A stretch of DNA of 15,352 bases. Origin: Methylophaga sp. (lineage in GTDB: Bacteria; Pseudomonadota; Gammaproteobacteria; Nitrosococcales; Methylophagaceae). Below the pieces are notes generated by a model. The model had not been told where the DNA came from and searched no databases. It worked only from the letters and a program-made list of their open reading frames with translations. The stretch is from positions 1 to 15,352 of the forward strand of contig JABURN010000243.1 of the NCBI GenBank assembly GCA_014762585.1. Reading direction: 5' to 3'. Below, piece after piece: positions 1 to 6,523 of the stretch (the stretch's first letter is position 1; every line of letters begins with the position of its first letter). The position numbers and the translations under genes are program-made.

Positions 1-861
1 GGCAGGAAGTAGACGCCGAATAATGCGGTCATCCAGTAGCAGCACGCAGAGCGCGATCACCAGGAGATTAACAAAGGCATGATTACTTGTAGCGATGATC
101 AGTAACTGCATGAAAATAGTGATTAATGCCGCCGTTATTCGCCAGCGTCTGGGCATAAAAATCAGAAATGGCACCAGCAATTCACTGAAAAGCGTCAACC
201 CGACGCCGAATTGATGCAGCCAGGCCGGCAGTTGGTGTGCATACCAGGCACCGATATGCGGCAGGGGCTGGGTTTCAAAATAATGCTGTAGGGCAGTGAA
301 GCCTGACCAGCTGGGATCGCCCGATAACAGTTTGGACAGGCCGGACATAAACCGAAACCTGAAAAGCAGCCATTCGTAGAGCAGAATGACAAACAAAGTA
401 GGTCCGGATACGAGAAAAATCGCCAGAAACCCGGCTTCCAGTAACAAACTATCCCACTGAAAACTCAGAAAAATCTGTCCTGCGTGATACAGAGACAAAT
501 AAAGCACAAACAGCATGATTGTCGCCATTTGCGACAATCTGTTGAACAGGAGCAACAAGGAAAAGATACAGCCCGCCATGGCGGCGGCTTTCAACGCTAG
601 ATCAGAGGCATTGAACCAGAATAGATTGGGCAGTTGCAGCCAGGCCAGCCAGCCTTCAGTGCGGTGGGCACGCTCCAGCAGCTTGTCAAAGGGTAAAATA
701 CCCGCCGGTCCGACCAGACCGGCGATCTGGGTATAAAGCGAGGCAAAGGCAAACAGATAAATCAGCGCCAGCAAGCGTAACATCAGCCAGGCGCTTAACT
801 GGAAATCAGACCGGTGTTGAAACAGGCGCTGCCAGACTGATTGTTTGTGTGCTGCTTCCAT
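1..861 (-). CDS. Lipase maturation factor family membrane protein (3' end beyond window)
   Basis: The reverse strand is open from an ATG at 861 to the window edge, giving 287 residues with no stop; the C-terminal part is missing. I read it by translating the strand. It is strongly hydrophobic with several membrane segments. It carries hallmark stretches of the LMF1/LMF2 family: GPAGILPFD near residue 50, FLSFQWDSLLLEAGFL near 135, FRFMSGLSKL near 180 and HYFETQPLPHIGAWYAHQLP near 210. In animals this family helps lipases fold in the ER; the role of bacterial members is not established. The start is supported by GGGAGG about six bases upstream. It lies 70 bases downstream of the quinoprotein dehydrogenase gene on the same strand, so the two are probably co-transcribed. 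Family assignment is confident, function is not. Confidence 0.87.
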   Translation of the reverse strand, partial: MEAAHKQSVWQRLFQHRSDFQLSAWLMLRLLALIYLFAFASLYTQIAGLVGPAGILPFDKLLERAHRTEGWLAWLQLPNLFWFNASDLALKAAAMAGCIFSLLLLFNRLSQMATIMLFVLYLSLYHAGQIFLSFQWDSLLLEAGFLAIFLVSGPTLFVILLYEWLLFRFRFMSGLSKLLSGDPSWSGFTALQHYFETQPLPHIGAWYAHQLPAWLHQFGVGLTLFSELLVPFLIFMPRRWRITAALITIFMQLLIIATSNHAFVNLLVIALCVLLLDDRIIRRLLPA

Positions 862-931
862 CACGACCTCCCGTCAGGATGGTGGTAGCGCCTGCAATTT
901 CAATCGGCAGCCTGCCCTCAGGACTATTTGC

Positions 932-2683
932 CTATGGCAATGCCCAGACTTTCAAAGCATCGCCGCCTTTGAAGCCAAACAGTTTGTTACCGCCGGCCAC
1001 CACAGCAACATACTGTTTGCCGCCAATCTGATAGGTGATTGGCGGTGCATTCACACCTGCCTCGGTCGACGCTGACCACAATTTTTCACCGCTTTCTGCA
1101 TCGAGGGCAAACAACTCTCCACTGCCTTCACCACTAAAGACCAGGCCGCTTGCCGTGCTCAATACGCCACCCAGTAGTGGATCCGGTGTTTTGTGCTGCC
1201 AGACCAGTTCACCGGTATCAATATTGATGGCGCTGAGCAAACCGTAGCGCTCATCAGTGTTGACGGGTGACATGGAAGAGTACTGCACACCCGCTTCCCC
1301 ATTTTTGCCTTCCAGTTGGTGCAGGCTGTAAGTCACAGGCCAGTGAATACCGGCGATAAACACCAGGCGACGCTCAGGATCCAGCGATACCGGCGACCAG
1401 TTGGAACCGCCCAAGACACCCGGATAAATCACCGTACCCTCTTTGGATGGAGACTGGAACATGTTCTGCTGCGGCACATAGGCTTCGCTTTTGAATATCA
1501 GCTCACCGGTGTGGCGGTTCAGCACATAAAACCAGCCGGTCTTGCCTGCCTGACCGACAGCTGGAATCGATTGACCATCACGCTGGACATCGAACAGCAC
1601 CGGCGGACTGGCGACATCATAGCCCCACATATCATGAGGGACCTGCTGAAAATACCATTTCAGCTCGCCACTGATCGCATCAAGCGCAACCAGAGAGGAA
1701 GTATAGAGATTGTCACCCGGTCGCGAGGAGCCTTCCATCTGAGGTGATGGGTTACCAGTCCCGAAGTAAAGTGTATCGGTCTCGTGATCAATGGCCGGTG
1801 TACTCCAGGCCGAACCGCCACCATAACGCCATGCATCGGCATATTCATCAGCCGTAGCCTTTTCTGCTTCAATATCTCTGGGCAGTTGTTCCCCGTCTGG
1901 CGTGGATTGAACAAAATCACCTTCCCAGCCCTGTTCTGGAATCGTGTCGAATTGCCATTGCTGCTCTCCAGTCTCGATATCATAGGCAGCGAGAAAACCG
2001 CGACGGCCGTATTTGCCGGCGATGCCCACTACCGCACCCAATGGTGCATTGGGATCGGGAGAATCCAGATGTAAGCCATATCCCACGCCGGTGATGCCGA
2101 TAATGACTTTACCTTTGTAGACCATCGGTGCCATGTTCAGGCCAGCGCCGGATGTGCCGGAGACTTCGCCTTCGGTGTCCCCCGCCAGAATAGAAATATC
2201 CTCACGGATACCACTCTTGCCCTTGGTCACATCCTGATCCCAGAGCTTGGTGCCGGTGCTTGCATCCAGGGCAATCAGACGGCCATCTACCGTGCCCATA
2301 AACACGCGCCCCTGAGCAACCGCGACACCGCGGTTAGCAGGACCACAGCACATCTTGCGGGTTTCGTCCCAGTCATGCTGATAGCGCCACAAGCGTTCGC
2401 CGCTGGCAGCATCCAGCGCCACCACATCATTAAATGGCAGCGAGACGTACATCACCCCGTTTTTAACTATCGGTGTGGCCTGAAAAGTCGCTTCGATGCC
2501 ACTGTGGAATTCCCAGGCAGACTCCAGTTCAGCCACATTGTCAGGCTGAATCTGGGTCAGCGGACTATGACGCTGGTGCAGTTCATTACCACCAAATAGG
2601 GGCCACTCTTCCTGCGTATCCACCGAACAGGCCGTGATAAGCATGACGCAGCTCAAAGCCACCAGAATCTGCCTTATCCGCAT
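932..2683 (-). CDS. PQQ-type quinoprotein dehydrogenase-like lipoprotein
   Basis: This 583-residue protein belongs to the eight-bladed beta-propeller quinoprotein dehydrogenases, which oxidise alcohols or sugars outside the cytoplasm. Residues 1-19 form a lipoprotein signal with lipobox I16-T17-A18-C19, so the mature protein should be lipid-anchored. Family marks are the adjacent cysteine pair at 112-113 in CCGPANRG (vicinal disulfide over PQQ), GTGNPSP at 308-314, RPGDNLYTSSLVALD at 321-335, and repeated DxxSGExLW blade motifs. There is no CxxCH, so no fused cytochrome c domain; electrons need a separate acceptor. By eye-alignment with methanol dehydrogenase MxaF, the catalytic Asp of HDxWD is Gly354 (PHDMWGYD, 349-356), while Asp356 sits where lanthanide enzymes have their extra Asp. 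The usual metal-binding Glu is not apparent in GKYGRRG (223-229), which follows an insertion of roughly 20 residues. A ribosome site, AGAGAGGA, precedes the ATG. The substrate cannot be named. Confidence 0.85.
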   Translation of the reverse strand: MRIRQILVALSCVMLITACSVDTQEEWPLFGGNELHQRHSPLTQIQPDNVAELESAWEFHSGIEATFQATPIVKNGVMYVSLPFNDVVALDAASGERLWRYQHDWDETRKMCCGPANRGVAVAQGRVFMGTVDGRLIALDASTGTKLWDQDVTKGKSGIREDISILAGDTEGEVSGTSGAGLNMAPMVYKGKVIIGITGVGYGLHLDSPDPNAPLGAVVGIAGKYGRRGFLAAYDIETGEQQWQFDTIPEQGWEGDFVQSTPDGEQLPRDIEAEKATADEYADAWRYGGGSAWSTPAIDHETDTLYFGTGNPSPQMEGSSRPGDNLYTSSLVALDAISGELKWYFQQVPHDMWGYDVASPPVLFDVQRDGQSIPAVGQAGKTGWFYVLNRHTGELIFKSEAYVPQQNMFQSPSKEGTVIYPGVLGGSNWSPVSLDPERRLVFIAGIHWPVTYSLHQLEGKNGEAGVQYSSMSPVNTDERYGLLSAINIDTGELVWQHKTPDPLLGGVLSTASGLVFSGEGSGELFALDAESGEKLWSASTEAGVNAPPITYQIGGKQYVAVVAGGNKLFGFKGGDALKVWALP

Positions 2684-2877
2684 TTTTTCCTCTCTTTATT
2701 TTTTCTATCTTGAACAAGACAACAGTTCAGCCTGATTATCACCAAGGCAAAGCACATTTTCCAGTCGATAAGGCTCTCAATAACCTGTCTTCTGGCACTG
2801 TCTCTATAGCTATGAGTAGAATAACACGGCAGCCAGCCGGGTGGCTGACATCAGCATTCAGTCCTCAAGGAGTTTCA
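2684..2877. promoter_or_regulatory. Divergent promoter region between dehydrogenase and yciA
   Basis: This gap separates two divergent genes and must hold promoters for both, but I see no strong sigma-70 pair. On the plus strand TTGAAC (2710-2715) lies 18 bases before GATTAT, a weak candidate; it overlaps the inverted repeat TGAAC-N9-GTTCA (2711-2729). Nearer yciA is a small hairpin, CAGCCA-GCCGGG-TGGCTG (2830-2847), overlapped by GCTGA-CA-TCAGC (2844-2855). The hairpin would lie in the yciA leader. The yciA Shine-Dalgarno sequence AAGGAG is at 2867-2872. Confidence 0.4.
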
Positions 2878-3261
2878 ATGAATCATAGCCTGCCAGATGA
2901 ACACGCCATTCTCAGAATCATGGCCCGACCCAACGATGTGAATGTCGCCGGGGATATTTTCGGAGGCTGGCTAATGTCCCAGTGCGATATTGCCGGCGGC
3001 ATCGTCGCCAGTCGCCGCGCTGGTGGCCGTGTTGTGACCGTTGCAGTGAAGGATTTCCGCTTCATTGCGCCGGTGCTGGTCAGTGACATTGTCAGTATCT
3101 ATGCGGATGTATCGAAAGTCGGCACCAGTTCTGTGACGATTGATATTGATGTTTATGTGGAACGCAGACAGGCTGGTCAGGAACAGATCCTGCAAGTCGC
3201 TAAAGCTGAAATTGTTTATGTCCACATCAATGATGAACGTCAACCGAGCCCCATCAAATAA
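2878..3261 (+). CDS. yciA: Acyl-CoA thioesterase, YciA type (hotdog fold)
   Basis: This 127-residue cytoplasmic protein hydrolyses acyl-CoA thioesters to free acid and CoA. It closely matches the YciA hotdog family: the N-terminal ARPNDVNVAGDIFGGWLMSQ segment holds the family signature, with the catalytic-region Asp in SQCDIAGG. It is followed by GRVVTVAVKDFRFIAPVLVSDIVSIYA, which matches the YciA core strands. The length agrees with the usual 130 or so residues. The reading frame is open further upstream to an ATG at 2710, but I chose 2878: AAGGAG lies five bases before it, homology begins there, and the extra 56 residues do not resemble the family. It stands alone as a gene, with 136 bases to the next one. 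YciA enzymes accept a wide range of CoA esters, so the substrate is open. Confidence 0.92.
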   Translation: MNHSLPDEHAILRIMARPNDVNVAGDIFGGWLMSQCDIAGGIVASRRAGGRVVTVAVKDFRFIAPVLVSDIVSIYADVSKVGTSSVTIDIDVYVERRQAGQEQILQVAKAEIVYVHINDERQPSPIK

Positions 3262-3347
3262 CAAGCCCGGAGTATGGTGAAAATTCAGCCTGCAGCCAAT
3301 ACAAAGCATTGATATACATTAAAAAACGCAGTGTGATATATTGAAAG

Positions 3348-3384
3348 TGTCAGGATTATTTCGTCGGATTGACCGGTCCTGACA
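3348..3384 (+). other. Leader hairpin next to a ribosome binding site
   Basis: TGTCAGGA (3348-3355) and TCCTGACA (3377-3384) are perfect 8-base inverted arms with a 21-base loop. The last base of the right arm is the first base of the AGGAGG ribosome site (3384-3389) of the next gene. In RNA this places a stem directly against the ribosome site. A promoter with TTGATA near 3310 and TGTGAT 17 bases on could start this leader. No T-run follows, so it is not an intrinsic terminator. Regulation is inferred only. Confidence 0.45.
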
Positions 3385-3397
3385 GGAGGTTCATGCA

Positions 3398-3796
3398 ATG
3401 AACGATTGGCTATATCTGCTGCTGATTCCCGTTCTGCTTCTGCTGATCTGGTTCTGGCCAGAGCCAAAAAGCAGCCGTTCTCCTTTGCGCCGAAGCTCTG
3501 ATCGAACACCCCATGCACCGACACAAACCCGCTTTCATGCCGTCAGTATTGAGCCCTGTTCACATGCCTGTGCGGCAGCGCGGGGACTGCGGGGTAAACG
3601 GTTTCTGGCTGAGGAAGTCATGAGTCTGCCCGTTGAGGGCTGTGATGCTTCACGCTGTCAGTGCACTTACAAGCACTATGCAGACAGACGCAATGGTGAA
3701 GAGAGGCGCCGTGCCAGCATTGCGATGAGAAAGCACTTCAGCCAATATGAGCAAAGGCACGGGGGTGACAGAAGAAGACGTCACGCTTATTCATGA
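3398..3796 (+). CDS. Membrane-anchored cysteine-rich protein of unknown function
   Basis: I cannot name this 132-residue protein. Residues 4-20 form one hydrophobic membrane segment, followed by a Ser/Pro/Arg-rich linker (22-45). The compact domain at about 46-104 holds five cysteines: C54 and C58 in EPCSHAC, and C82, C87 and C89 in GCDASRCQC, followed by YKHYADRRNGEERRR. The tail is very basic and ends in GGDRRRRHAYS. The cysteine/histidine spacing suggests metal, heme or Fe-S binding, or a disulfide-bonded domain, but no known motif fits exactly. The few positive charges before the membrane segment and many after it suggest the domain is cytoplasmic. The start is set by AGGAGG eight bases upstream; an ATG at 3393 hits a stop after one codon. 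Its 3' end faces fdsD across 30 bases. Confidence 0.75.
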   Translation: MNDWLYLLLIPVLLLLIWFWPEPKSSRSPLRRSSDRTPHAPTQTRFHAVSIEPCSHACAAARGLRGKRFLAEEVMSLPVEGCDASRCQCTYKHYADRRNGEERRRASIAMRKHFSQYEQRHGGDRRRRHAYS

Positions 3797-3826
3797 GCGC
3801 GTCACCGCATACTATCGGCCAGGTGC

Positions 3827-4099
3827 TCAGACGTAGCTGTTCTCCTCGCCGGCTGAGATACCCTGCTGTTTACGGATAGTAGCCTGAGCCAGTATCGCGA
3901 CCGCCTCTCTGGCAATGGGACTCAGTTCATCACCCGCAGATTGTTGATGTTCAATGATCAGGTTTTTCATACTGCGCGCCCAGAATCGCTGAATATGATT
4001 GGCCACACGTTCAGCGGCCTCATCGTGGGGATAAGCGCTGTTGTTGGCGGCGATCTGATTGCTCATGCGGATCAGGGTATCCAGTTGCTTGTGACTCAT
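3827..4099 (-). CDS. fdsD: Formate dehydrogenase delta subunit FdsD
   Basis: This 90-residue protein matches the small FdsD family, the delta subunit of soluble NAD-dependent molybdenum or tungsten formate dehydrogenases. Typical family features are the N-terminal LIRMSNQIA, the central DEAAERVANHIQRFWARSMKNLI and the later LSPIAREAVAIL. It probably helps assemble or stabilise the FdsABG enzyme that oxidises formate to CO2 with NAD reduction. It starts 12 bases after fdhD, and its ribosome site GAGGA (4113 to 4109) overlaps the fdhD stop codon, so translation is probably coupled. In the usual fds operon the order is G, B, A, C (fdhD), D; here only the last two are present. Confidence 0.88.
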   Translation of the reverse strand: MSHKQLDTLIRMSNQIAANNSAYPHDEAAERVANHIQRFWARSMKNLIIEHQQSAGDELSPIAREAVAILAQATIRKQQGISAGEENSYV

Positions 4100-4111
4100 T
4101 CCGTTAATTCC

Positions 4112-4942
4112 TCAGACTGCCCGGCGGGCTTTCTCATGTTGATCCTGACTATCAGGATCGTGATAAACAATATGGCGGCCATCGCGGGCAAACCCCACCA
4201 GCTTCATACCGACTTCCTGCGCCTGTTCCACAGCCAGTGAGGTCGGTGCCGATACCGCCACCAGGCAACCGAATCCGGCACTGGCACTTTTCTGCACCAT
4301 TTCATAACTGGCACGGCTGGTGACCAGCGCAAACCCGTCATCAACGGCATAATCAGTTTTGGTGAAAGCACCGATCAGTTTGTCGAGTGCGTTATGACGC
4401 CCCACATCTTCCCTGACCAAAAGAATATTTCCATCAAGATCGCACCACGCCGCGGCATGGGTTGCACCTGTTGCCTGTTTTAATGGCTGGTGCTGATTCA
4501 CTTCGGACAGGGCTTTCTGAATGGCTTCATCGCTGACCGCAACACTCTGAACCGGCTCAATGGATCTGATGGCCTGTTTCAGACTTTCCACTCCACACAA
4601 ACCGCAGCCGGTTCGCCCCACCATATTCCGTCTGCGTTCACGCAGGGCTTCAAAACGCTCATCACTGATTTGAAGCCGCACGGTAATACCATTTTTACCT
4701 GACTGAACATGGATATGATTGACTTCATCAGCATCAGCGATGATGTCCTCGGTTAGGCTGAAGCCCAGGGCGAAATCCTGTAAGTCATTGGGCGTGGCCA
4801 TCATCACAGCATGAGATATGTAGTTATAGACCAGCGCCACCGGCACTTCGACGGCAATATCGTCGTGCGTCCAGCGAGTCGCATGTTCATCTTCGTGAAC
4901 AGCAACTGCGAGATTGATGGCGTTTTCGTCTTTTATACGCAT
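4112..4942 (-). CDS. fdhD: Formate dehydrogenase accessory sulfurtransferase FdhD (FdsC)
   Basis: FdhD (FdsC) transfers sulfur from a cysteine desulfurase to the bis-MGD molybdenum or tungsten cofactor before it is inserted into formate dehydrogenase. The protein shows the family's segments in order: an early EVPVALVYNYISHAVMMATP, DLQDFALGFSLTEDII, then GRTGCGLCG with the CxxC active-site pair, ATGATHAAAW, REDVGRHNALDKLIG and the late SRASYEMVQKSASAG. Its 276 residues fit the family. The frame can be extended to a TTG at 4957, but the ATG at 4942 is better: homology needs nothing more and GGGGA lies eight bases before it. It heads a two-gene unit with fdsD. A promoter and a 17-base palindrome lie about 70-100 bases upstream. 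Confidence 0.93.
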   Translation of the reverse strand: MRIKDENAINLAVAVHEDEHATRWTHDDIAVEVPVALVYNYISHAVMMATPNDLQDFALGFSLTEDIIADADEVNHIHVQSGKNGITVRLQISDERFEALRERRRNMVGRTGCGLCGVESLKQAIRSIEPVQSVAVSDEAIQKALSEVNQHQPLKQATGATHAAAWCDLDGNILLVREDVGRHNALDKLIGAFTKTDYAVDDGFALVTSRASYEMVQKSASAGFGCLVAVSAPTSLAVEQAQEVGMKLVGFARDGRHIVYHDPDSQDQHEKARRAV

Positions 4943-5009
4943 TAAATAAGTCCCCAACGCTGCATCGAAGTTTTATGGACATGCATGCTGATTAGAATGT
5001 TCTGAGTAA

Positions 5010-5040
5010 ATTATAGTTTGAGCTGATGGTGCATCAGCAA
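5010..5040 (-). promoter_or_regulatory. fdhD promoter with a 17-base palindrome
   Basis: On the minus strand a perfect TATAAT (5015 to 5010) lies 68 bases before the fdhD ATG, and TTGCTG (5040 to 5035) lies 19 bases further up. The spacer is longer than ideal and is mostly filled by the perfect palindrome GCTGATG-GTG-CATCAGC (5022-5038). A protein bound there would cover the space between the two promoter elements, as repressors or DNA-twisting activators do. No regulator gene is adjacent, so the binding protein is unknown. Confidence 0.5.
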
Positions 5041-5160
5041 TGAGACTTGCGAGACAATTCATGGCCTTGCAAAGCTGCGCCCTGGTCTCACTCCAGCCAA
5101 TTAAGCCCCCTGTTATGTCTTAATGAGATGAGCTTGATGGCGTTTCAATCTCGAGCAGAC

Positions 5161-5179
5161 AATTTATACATTATAAATT
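5161..5179. repeat. AT-rich perfect palindrome
   Basis: AATTTATA-CAT-TATAAATT is a perfect 8-base inverted repeat with a 3-base centre. It is non-coding, between the fdhD promoter and the sRNA region. It resembles an operator for a dimeric regulator but has no weak or strong promoter clearly attached. Around it (5041-5300) I see nothing else of substance. Confidence 0.4.
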
Positions 5180-5311
5180 ATCGACAAAGCCCCCGCATAA
5201 TGTCCTTCTGTTTATATGTGCTTCACCGTTGCTAAGAATCACCATGTAGAAAATCGGGCCTAAAAGGCTGATGCCCGGAGTCAGTTTAAATTAGTGCAAT
5301 TAAGCAACGGT

Positions 5312-5330
5312 ATGCACTGATAACGTGCAT
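5312..5330. promoter_or_regulatory. NtrC-like enhancer box
   Basis: ATGCAC-TGATAAC-GTGCAT is a perfect 6-base inverted repeat with a 7-base spacer. It fits the TGCAC-N7-GTGCA core of NtrC binding sites (consensus TGCACC-N5-GGTGCA). Its centre lies about 97 bases before the predicted start of the downstream sigma-54 promoter, the range typical of enhancers. A lone half-site AGTGCA lies upstream (5293-5298). The DNA between box and promoter is very AT-rich and could bend, although I found no clean IHF consensus. Confidence 0.55.
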
Positions 5331-5391
5331 TTCTCTGTTATTTCTAAAACGAAAAAAACATATGCCACTGTTTTTTAAAGATAATTATTTT

Positions 5392-5407
5392 TGGCACAAC
5401 TGATGCA
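5392..5407 (+). promoter_or_regulatory. Sigma-54 promoter
   Basis: TGGCAC-AACTG-ATGCA matches the sigma-54 consensus TGGCAC-N5-TTGCA in all but one base. The invariant GG (5393-5394) and GC (5405-5406) have the exact -24/-12 spacing. The predicted transcription start is about 5417-5418. The first segment downstream is not coding; it begins with a hairpin and reaches a terminator after some 90 bases. Confidence 0.7.
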
Positions 5408-5416
5408 GAACAAGAG

Positions 5417-5509
5417 ATACAAACAATCTTTCAGCTGCATGTTGTTTGTAATTTCTCTCTTGTCTACGTGCTGAGCTTGGGGTGAACTGATGTTCACCCC
5501 TTTTTTTTT
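5417..5509 (+). ncRNA. Candidate sigma-54/NtrC-dependent small RNA, about 93 nt
   Basis: This is a prediction from sequence structure alone. From the predicted sigma-54 start the RNA would begin with a 9-base perfect hairpin (5418-5426 pairing with 5442-5450; 15-base loop). An unpaired, CU-rich stretch follows (5451-5478, containing TTTCTCTCTT), then the terminator hairpin and nine Us. A 5' hairpin, an open linker and a U-tailed terminator is the usual form of Hfq-dependent regulatory RNAs. The only reading frame inside is 11 codons from 5439 without a ribosome site, so it is probably not coding. I do not recognise the family. Known analogues in regulation, not in sequence, are NrsZ and CrcZ of Pseudomonas, Qrr of Vibrio and GlmY of enterobacteria. 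The alternative is an attenuated leader for the efflux gene, which starts 66 bases after the terminator. Confidence 0.6.
5479..5509 (+). terminator. Strong intrinsic terminator
   Basis: GGGGTGAAC (5479-5487) and GTTCACCCC (5492-5500) form a perfect 9-base stem with the loop TGAT, followed directly by nine Ts (5501-5509). Orientation is plus. No plus-strand protein gene lies between 3796 and this point, so it must end some other transcript, namely the predicted small RNA. Confidence 0.88.
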
Positions 5510-5574
5510 GCAACTCAATCCTGCTGGAAGACTCTGATAGCATAAGACCATAACCTTTCTGCTACTGAGGGCTT

Positions 5575-6504
5575 ATGCATCAGCACACGATCGAACGCTG
5601 GCAGCAGGACCATGACTTTGTCATCGTCAACAAACGAGGTGAGAAGCGAACCCGTTATGTCCTGGCCCTGACCGCGGTGACCATGCTGGCAGAAATCATT
5701 GCCGGCCTGGCTTTTGGTTCGATGGCTTTGCTGGCAGACGGCTGGCACATGGCCACGCATGTCGCCGCCTTTCTGATTACCTTGTTCGCTTATCGCTATG
5801 CCACAAAACACGCGGAGAATCCCGCTTTTGCTTTTGGCACAGGTAAAGTCAGTGTATTGGGCGGCTTCACCAGCGCCGTCGCACTGGGTGTGGTCGCCGT
5901 GCTGATGGCTCTGGAATCATTAGAAAGACTATTCAATCCACATGCTATTCAACTGAACGCTGCCATCGCCGTGGCCTTTCTCGGCCTTGCTGTAAATGTC
6001 GCGAGTGCGCTGCTGTTAAAGGATCATCATCATAGTCATGGCGAACATGAGCATCATCATGATCACAATCTCAGAGCCGCCTATGTGCACGTGCTGGCAG
6101 ATGCATTGACATCGGTCCTGGCCATCGTCGCTTTGATTGCCGCCAAGCTGGCTGGACTGACCTGGCTGGATCCGGTCATGGGCGTAGTGGGCGCTTTGAT
6201 TATCAGCGTCTGGGCTATCGGTCTGATTCGTGAAACCAGCCCGATTCTGCTGGATGGCAGTATTGATGAAGACTATCAGCAGGCCATCAAACAGCGGATT
6301 GAGCAAGACGCGGATAACCGTATTGCCGACTTTCATATCTGGCACATCAGTCCTCATCATTATGCGGCCATCATCACGATTGTCACCGCTGAACCCAAAG
6401 CAACAGCCTATTACAAACAACTTTTGGCTGAGTTTGACCGTCTGTCACATATCACTATTGAGGTCCATCGCTGTGAAGATGAGCATTGCAAGCATGCTGA
6501 ATAG
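5575..6504 (+). CDS. dmeF: Cation diffusion facilitator, DmeF-type Co/Ni efflux
   Basis: This 309-residue inner-membrane protein exports divalent metal ions in exchange for protons. It has the six-helix layout of the CDF family. The transport site pairs H58 and H62 (helix 2, GSMALLADGWHMATH, with D55) with H172 and D176 (helix 5, HVLADALTS). A histidine-rich cytoplasmic loop, 151-164, has HHHSH and HEHHHDH. The FGTGKVSVLGGFTSA segment and the GWHM motif place it with the DmeF branch, known for cobalt and nickel resistance, rather than ZitB or YiiP. The C-terminal region (about 222-309) is the cytoplasmic metal-sensing domain and ends in a Cys/His-rich HRCEDEHCKHAE. DmeF is often next to a DmeR regulator; none is seen here. 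GAGGG lies three bases before the ATG, a close but usable ribosome site. I found no clear promoter in the 65 bases after the upstream terminator. Confidence 0.88.
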   Translation: MHQHTIERWQQDHDFVIVNKRGEKRTRYVLALTAVTMLAEIIAGLAFGSMALLADGWHMATHVAAFLITLFAYRYATKHAENPAFAFGTGKVSVLGGFTSAVALGVVAVLMALESLERLFNPHAIQLNAAIAVAFLGLAVNVASALLLKDHHHSHGEHEHHHDHNLRAAYVHVLADALTSVLAIVALIAAKLAGLTWLDPVMGVVGALIISVWAIGLIRETSPILLDGSIDEDYQQAIKQRIEQDADNRIADFHIWHISPHHYAAIITIVTAEPKATAYYKQLLAEFDRLSHITIEVHRCEDEHCKHAE

Positions 6505-6523
6505 ACTGCTCAGATAAAGCTAT

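Noticed and set aside
2794..2810. TGGCAC near 2794 as a second sigma-54 promoter before yciA
   Set aside because: No GC at the -12 position; spacing to the next GC is wrong.
2710..2877. Longer N-terminus for the YciA thioesterase
   Set aside because: No ribosome site at 2710, and the family homology and a good AAGGAG begin at 2878.
5047..5235. Plus-strand open frame of 62 codons in the large intergenic region
   Set aside because: No ribosome site, odd composition and no recognisable pattern; it crosses the AT-rich palindrome.
5255..5278. Short inverted repeat CGGGC ... GCCCG as a terminator
   Set aside because: Five-base arms with a long loop and no T-run.
5439..5474. 11-codon frame inside the predicted small RNA
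   Set aside because: No ribosome site, and its start lies inside the 5' hairpin loop.
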